Under the pieces are notes generated by a model that worked only from the letters and a program-made list of their open reading frames with translations, searched no databases and was not told the origin of the DNA. This document shows, piece by piece, positions 57,575-64,000 of a stretch of DNA of 64,000 nucleotides. Position numbers and translations under genes: made by a program. The stretch is from contig NC_086033.1 in assembly GCF_036323735.1 (NCBI RefSeq), positions 5,786,968-5,850,967 of the forward strand, written 5' to 3'. The DNA comes from Rattus norvegicus (lineage: Eukaryota > Chordata > Mammalia > Rodentia > Muridae). Position 1 is the stretch's first letter. Each line of letters begins with the position of its first letter.

Positions 57575-60500
57575 CCACTTCATTGATCACATGAACGGTA
57601 ACATGTCAGAAGGCCAAATTGTGGATGCTTGAAACCCACTCAGAAGGGGGAAGAACATAATCATGGGAGGCAGAGGGATGGAGGGACCTAGGTAGAGGCA
57701 GGGAAGGATGGACAAGGGGCGGGGGGGAGTAGCAACAATGAAAAGAGACAAGAGAGAAACCCAGAGGAAAAGTGGAATCAATGACAATAAGCACCAGTGG
57801 TGGGTGGTGAACTTGGGTAACCCAAATGAAAAATGAAGAAGTCAAAATGTCCTCATTTACAGATGACCTGATTCTATTTTAAAAACTCTAAAAATGTATC
57901 ACCGTCTCTTAAGACTGATAAATACATTCATAAAAGCACAATACAATGTGAACACACAAAATTCCTTAGCCTTCCTTTATGCCAATCCAATTCATACCAT
58001 GAGACAATCTGGGAAAAATTCCCCTCATAATAATTTGAAAATATAAAATAAAATGATGTGGATTAAAATATTTAATGCAAAGACAACTATGAATTAGCTA
58101 CAGGTGATGCTAAACAGACAAGTTGTCTCTAAAAAATTAAGTTTCTTAAAGCTGAAAATACATTCATTAAAGTAGTAGAATGCAAAATAACACACAAAAC
58201 TCATTACCTTTCCTGTATACCAAAAACAAACCATGGGAAAGAAATCAGGGAAATATTCTACTCAAAATAGTCTTAAAATATATAACAAAACACCCTGGAT
58301 AAGCACACTTATAAAGCATACTATTAGTAAGAAGACATAGGAAGTACCCACGATCCATCCTGAACACATATAAGAACTTTCCAGCTGATGTTCTGAAAGA
58401 CCTTAAAGACTTGAATAAATCAAAGCTTTTATATCTTTATGGATAAGTAGATAATATAATAAGGTCAGTTTTTGATGAATTAATAAAATTAATACAATAA
58501 ATAGTGATTAGAATATTTTACTACAATAAATCACCCACTTTTATGAAACGCATGAATTTGAATATAAATATTCTACTATGGGAAAAAGGACAACTTTTAA
58601 AGTACAAAGAGCTAACATGTTTAGAAATATAATTTTAAAGAGAAAAAAAGAGGAAGGAAAAATTGTCATGAGAAAAAATGTGATAGATACTTAAGCAGTG
58701 TCATGCGGTTGGCAGAGCGAATATTTCAACAGTTTAGGGTGTCCAGGAACTGTGTTTATTGATTTAAAAACTGAGGTCCCATACCTGCAGGAGGAGGGAC
58801 TATCAGAGCAGATCTCAAGAAAATTCCGAATGTTCAAGTTAGTTTCCTATTGTTATAGGAAACATAAAAATGCCAATGTGGGAAAGTGAAGGTTTTATTC
58901 ACCCCATAAGTTACAGTTCATCATCAATGGAATACGAGATAAGAACACAAGGCAGCAGCTTCAAAACAGATAGGAACTCTGCTTACTCATCTGCTCAGCT
59001 ACCTTTCTCTATGACCTCTCCTCCCCTTACTAGGGCTGGTACCACCCACAGTGGGCTAAGTCCCCATACATCAACTGCCATCAAGAAAATGCCAAAGACA
59101 CAGCCTGCCAGCCATTCTGATGGCGTCAATTGCTCCAGAATGCATCATTTAGACAACTACAATTAGCCATCACAGTAAGTTATAAAAGGAAAATACAAAC
59201 CTTAGCCTGCTCCAGATAAAAGTAACACTTCATGAATAGAATTTGAGGTCAAAAGTGAAGTTTCATGTGAGGAAGAAATTAGAAGGAATTATGACAGAAA
59301 TTGCACTTTATTTAAAATAAAAAGTGACAACAAGCTGAAGCCACAAATAAAATGTTGGTAACTTTGACTTCTTGAAACCTCTTCTGGAGGCTGCAGGGTG
59401 GACTCAGGGCATGGTTGTTGGCTGGCACCACCATGGACCATCCAGAGTTTTGGTGGAGGATTTTCCATCAGAAGCCTTAGCCTTACTACAGAGCCTAGGT
59501 CCCAGGTACAAACCATAGTCAGTCAATTGGATGACAGATCTTGTGCTCCAAAGACATGGAGGAATCCATTTAGCCTTGACTTGGGGACGGCTCTAACTAA
59601 CTTCAGAGTCATAGATATCGCAAGCATCTAGAACACCACAAGACTCATTGTCTCACACCAGTATTCTCTGCTGTGCCCTCAGTCACCACGGTAATATCAG
59701 TGGTGAGCTCTATAGTATTATTTGTTCCAGTTTCCTGGTGGTGCTGCTTCCAAACCCTGTTTCTTTGACCCAGACAGAAGCTTCAAGTAAAATAATAAAT
59801 ACTTTTTGCATTGAAAGCCATTGGTAGCTTGTAGTTGTAGTTAACAATGAAGACCTCAAGCAATCTTCCCTCAGTCCTCCTGTTTTAGCAAGGGTATTTT
59901 TTTTTTTTTGCTTTTGCTTTTGCTTTTTGTTTCGTTTTGGTTGTTTTTTATTTTATTTTGTTTTATTTTGTTTTGTTTTTCTTTTTGTTCTATTCTTCTT
60001 AGGGTGCATGGAGTGGTCAAGAAGTGGTCGGAAAAAGGTCAAGTACAAATTCAGATGCACAGAAAGACCCCAGTCTTTCTGGCAGGTCCACTGTGTTTGC
60101 TGCATTAGGGCTTTTTCCCTTTTGCCTTACATGTTACTCATTTTCACTCTCTTGCATGCTTTTATCCAGTCATAATTAGTAACATATCTATCATAATTAT
60201 TTGAATTTCAATTATCCAATTCTAACTACTCTATCTCCTATCCCAAACCAGAGACAGGCGTTGAGTCCTGTAGGGTGTGGTTTTGATGCTTAGATCAGGA
60301 ATCTTCCTGTGAACACTGATCCCTGATAGTTCAATAAAGATGCTGTTGGCCAACCAGCTGGGTGGCATAGTCAGGTCTTCTAGTTTTCCTCCAGGCAGGC
60401 TAGGAGACACAGGAGAGGAGAAGGGATTTAATACTTCAGAGGGAGTAAAAACTACCAGCCATTTGAGATCTAGGGCTGAGTGGCAATTGGTGGCCTCCCA

Positions 60501-62049
60501 GACTGGGCTTGGTGTAGCAGGCAGGAGGTTAGAAACACAATAAGCTGATTTGGGGAGCTGAGCTATGACTAAAGGCACCTGAGCAACTGAGCTGCGGGCA
60601 GATTTAGAGGTGCTGAGTTGGGAGTAAAAAGGAGGGCATCCTATTTGGAGGAGACTTAGAAGAACCTGGCCACTGAGCCATCTCATCCAAAGTATCTTAA
60701 TGTGTGTGTCTTTTATGTGCAATCCAAAGAAACCTGATGGCTTGGTCTGCCTAGAGCTTAAAGTGAGGCAGTAGAAACAACACTCTACAGAGTCCTATGT
60801 GAGCAATCCATGGGCATTAAGGAGCGAATCCAAAGTCACCTTGACTAAGAGAGTTAGAGCTGACCCAGATGTAGCTTTTGATTATAACCATCCCTTCCTT
60901 TTGATCTTTTAGTGTTCCATTTGTTTAAGAATATTAGTGAGGAGGAGAATATGACTCTAAAGGTTATTCTTGGTTGTTGAATTGTCTTCATCTGAGATTT
61001 ACCAAACCACAAAAGTAGAGGGGAAATCTGTGAGGGATTTCTGTTTAATGTAAATTCAAATTTACTTCTAATCTGGATAATTGAGGTAGGAAGTCACACC
61101 TTTAACCCAGAACTTTAATCCTGATCTTCTTTTTTCTTTTTTAGTCATCTACAGATACATCATTATTAGGAATGTGTCCTTCTCACTGGAGACCAAAGAA
61201 GAGACCTACAGTTCCATGATACTTAAATGTCATAGCAAGACATCAAAACAAAATGTCGAAGTGTGAATGGAGGAAATTATTTAGGACAGTGTTTTGCCAA
61301 CAAGTTTTGATACAGATATTCTTGGTAGGAGAGCTCTGCAATTTTGCATTTCATATTTGACTTTGCTGGTACTCTGACTGGGATCAACATAAAACTTCTT
61401 GGGATTTTCTTAATCTCCTTTAAGAATAGAGATGAATGAACCATCAGCTCTGTCGTCTATGTTATTATGGCTACAGTGAGGACCAAGTATGCTAAAGCTC
61501 TTCATCTGATTTTTCAAACAGCGTGCTCATACAAGTGTGAACTTCTGTGGGTTGTGGGAGGGCAAGGTTGAGAACACTGGCTCAGAGCTGTGAATGGAGA
61601 AGTGGGACGGTGCATGCAGGAGGGAGGGAAAGGCCTGAGTGTGGCTCATGAACAAATTCACAATATCCATTGATTTAATAACCATTCAGGAAGTGGACTT
61701 CTGCAAAATGACTTGAGCTGACCAGCATGGCAGGAAACCAGAAACAGATTCAATGGGGATTTAGATCAACTGGATGGGAAACATGGGCTTAGAGGCAGAG
61801 ACGTGTCAGCACATGAAGAGTGGAAAATCAAGCCAGTGTTGTCTGTTAAGCTTCTCATCCTCATGGTTAGAGGCAAACGGCAACAGGGTTTAGCACTGAG
61901 GAAAAGAAGAAATAAAAGCCAATTTGTTGAAAAGTCTGGTCACCAGAAAATACTGACATCCTCTGTGATGCACATCATCTCTCAGGGGCACTGGCCGTCA
62001 GAATGGCTGAATGATGGCTCTTGGCATGGGCTCTGCCTGCATCCCTTTC
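57575..62049. other. Non-coding DNA, unit 2
   Basis: Counterpart of 25567-30055. It includes the LTR-like dispersed repeat at 58845-59170 and a T/G-rich tract at 59896-59990. Frames differ from unit 1, so I see no conserved gene. Confidence 0.5.
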
Positions 62050-62375
62050 CTAACTGCAGAGCTCAAATCTCCTCCAGTCAGGTCATCAGCTCCCCATTCT
62101 GTTGCATGGAGATCAGATCGCTGCGTCTGCCTATGCAGTCTTTCTTTACCTATGAAAACCTGAGGAACTGTTCTCCATCCAGTGAGCTGTTGTAATTAAT
62201 CTTGAATCTCATTGGTGTTGTTAGTGGCTGTGATGTTCACAGATTCCAGAAGACCATGTTTGAAAGGCAGTTGACTGAGGATTTCTTGGGTCTTTCTGCA
62301 ATAGGGGCAGGTGTGCTGGATGAACACGACCACCTTCCCAGATGGGAACTTGCAGTTCACAAACCACTGAGCCAC
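62050..62375 (-). pseudogene. Glrx-ps: Glrx (glutaredoxin-1) processed pseudogene, unit 2
   Basis: Twin of 30056-30380. FVNCKFPSGKVVVFIQHTCP shows the CPYC redox site retained here, then TQEILSQLPFKHGLLE. It has the same GTG start, the same TAA after NEIQD and the same frameshift after VFIGK as unit 1. Confidence 0.93.
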
Positions 62376-63218
62376 GCTGACAGGCTGCAGCTTTCCAGGA
62401 AGGAACATTCGGTTGAAGGTACTGGTCCCGTGTCAAATGGAATTGGAAAACCTGATGTCTTTGCTTCTGTGGACCAAGACCGGAAAACCAAACTACATAA
62501 AAATCTGAGGACAAGGTGTGAGAGGTTTGTTCTTTCCTTCAATCATGTAGGTCCTAGGGAAGGAGCTCAGGTGTAGGGAGTTGGCAACGTTTACCTTTAT
62601 CTGCTGAGCCATCTCTCCTGCTGAATCCCTCAATCATGGAACTGAAGAAACTCTGTATCCTTCCTGGTATTCTGTGTATGTATCTATGTATCATTCGCAG
62701 AGTGGATACTTTTGTCTGTTGGTTGGAAAGGCCAGTCTGGAGGGCTCATAGTTGGTCTCAGTAGTCCAGTCCAGGAGCTGCTTTACAAGAACCATTCACT
62801 GATCTGGAAGAAACTCTTTTTATAGGCAGTGAGATCTACTGGAACAATATCAACCATCCTTCTCTCTTCCCCTTTTTGAACTGAATCATTCTCCACCAAA
62901 GGCCTGTGGTCTCTGCTGCAGGCTGCATCCCTGAGGGTGTCTGAAGCTTGCTCATAGCAGTGCATTTATGGGACGGCAACATGATTTCCTTACCACCTCA
63001 CCCCCAGGAGAGTTTTTCAATTCTTTATTTAATCTGATGGGTCTAATCTACATCGTCACGCAGGATGAGATGTGGGAGTTCTGCTCCAACCCTTACAGTA
63101 AGAGATGCTGAGATATGATGCTGTACCCACTAATGCCGTACATGGACACCAGCAGTTTAGACAATAATCACGACTGTCCAATATATGTGTTCCTACTGGT
63201 CTCTAGTAAGAGAGAGTG

Positions 63219-63733
63219 TGTTGGGAGCAGCCTCAAGATGGCGAAAGCAGCCTTCAAGTTAAAAAGCAATTGTGTTCTAGCCTTATGCTGGAATAATAAG
63301 CAATATTCTTCAGGCTAAAAAGCATTATATTTTAGCCTTATGATAGAACAAAAAACAATAGCCTTAGGTTAGATCAAAGCAGCACCTGCAGCTCTACATA
63401 AATTCAATAGATAGCATAAATCTAGGTGTCAGATCACTGAGTACCGGTGGTCAGGCACTGATGGTCAGGTCACTAAGCAACCCACCCTGCTGTTCCCCCG
63501 CTTGGCCGATTTACCTGGCCAATATCCTGGTTATCAAGCCAGGCCCATTCTTTCTGGTCACCCAACCCCTCCCCACATTTTGCTTCTACCAGTATATCTT
63601 CAGCCTGAGAAAAATTAAAAATTGTCAGCTTGATCAGACTTCTTGACTTGCTGTCCGTTCTATGTGTCTCTTGTCCCCCATTCTCTCCTAGGTGGACCCC
63701 AGACCCTGGTCGACTGCCCTGCGGGTCGGGGCA
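63219..63733 (+). mobile_element. IAP-like (ERVK) solo LTR, unit 2 only
   Basis: 515 bases beginning TGTTGGGAGCAGCC and ending GGGGCA, with a perfect 6-base target duplication agagtg (63213-63218 and 63734-63739). Unit 1 has the empty site at about 31215-31226. The TGTTGGGAG start and 6-base duplication fit ERVK-type LTRs. The orientation follows the TG...CA ends and is not independently proved. Confidence 0.92.
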
Positions 63734-64000
63734 AGAGTGAGAAAATATGCCTTGTACATATGAAGCCAGAAAAGAATTTGTGGTTCTAGAAGACAAGGTA
63801 CGAAGGACTGCGTGAAAATCCTAGTGACTGAGAAAGCAGCCTGGAGCCAGTTGTGTTATTGAGACTTCAGACAGCTTGGCCTTTAGAAAAGTGACACAGC
63901 AGACTTCCATGAGCAAATCCTTAGCCTGGAAGATGTAGTTATGGTAGCCAAGAAAACAAACACAGAACTGTCCCCTCTGTCTGCCTCTTACTACTCTGAT

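Larger units (their letters stand above)
57575..64000. repeat. Segmental duplication block C, unit 2
   Basis: Partner of 25567-31950. It runs to the window end without reaching a breakpoint. Confidence 0.94.

Overview
The window is rodent nuclear DNA and almost certainly rat. It carries many ID SINEs, each with the rat-amplified consensus head and an A-rich tail, together with B2 SINEs, rat-type L1 3' ends, ERV LTRs and long (CA)n, (CT)n, (AAAT)n and TATC-type microsatellites. There are no bacterial or viral operons. Most long open frames are chance frames inside repeats.

The real genes are on the minus strand. They are two paralogous multi-exon genes whose short coiled-coil exons match the Takusan/SPEER family, a rodent-expanded family related to the N-terminal part of DLG5. 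Type A (first residues MFSRILSLF) has a complete exon set at 37.8-43.2 kb and a second exon 1 at 446-578; its other exons would lie left of the window. Type B (first residues MFHQLLKLV) has an intact four-exon frame of 207 codons at 20.0-23.2 kb. A second type B copy at 52.2-53.2 kb keeps only exons 1 and 2. All use the same intron phases (1, 2, 2). Several exons are shorter than 60 codons and were found from splice sites, not from long frames.

The locus is a tandem segmental duplication with a period of about 42.6 kb. Block A (1-7.24 kb) pairs with 42.6-49.71 kb, block B (21.87-24.97 kb) with 51.93-55.04 kb, and block C (25.57-31.95 kb) with 57.57-64.0 kb. The second unit lost the segment equivalent to 7.24-21.87 kb, including type B exons 3 and 4. 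In its place is a 2.2-kb endogenous retrovirus fragment whose 5' LTR, TATA box, poly(A) signal and proline-type primer-binding site are readable. Both units carry decayed copies of Glrx and of the start of Rrs1; the first unit also has a Smim14 retrocopy and a retroposed 5' piece of U2 snRNA. Insertions present in one unit only (ID elements, a 5'-inverted L1, an IAP-like solo LTR) have clear target-site duplications and empty counterparts, so they post-date the duplication.

The rest is L1, ERV and SINE sequence and non-coding DNA. A third, older remnant of the takusan-type 5' flank lies at 32.4-33.45 kb, and two L1 3' ends form a large inverted repeat at 34.4-35.75 kb.
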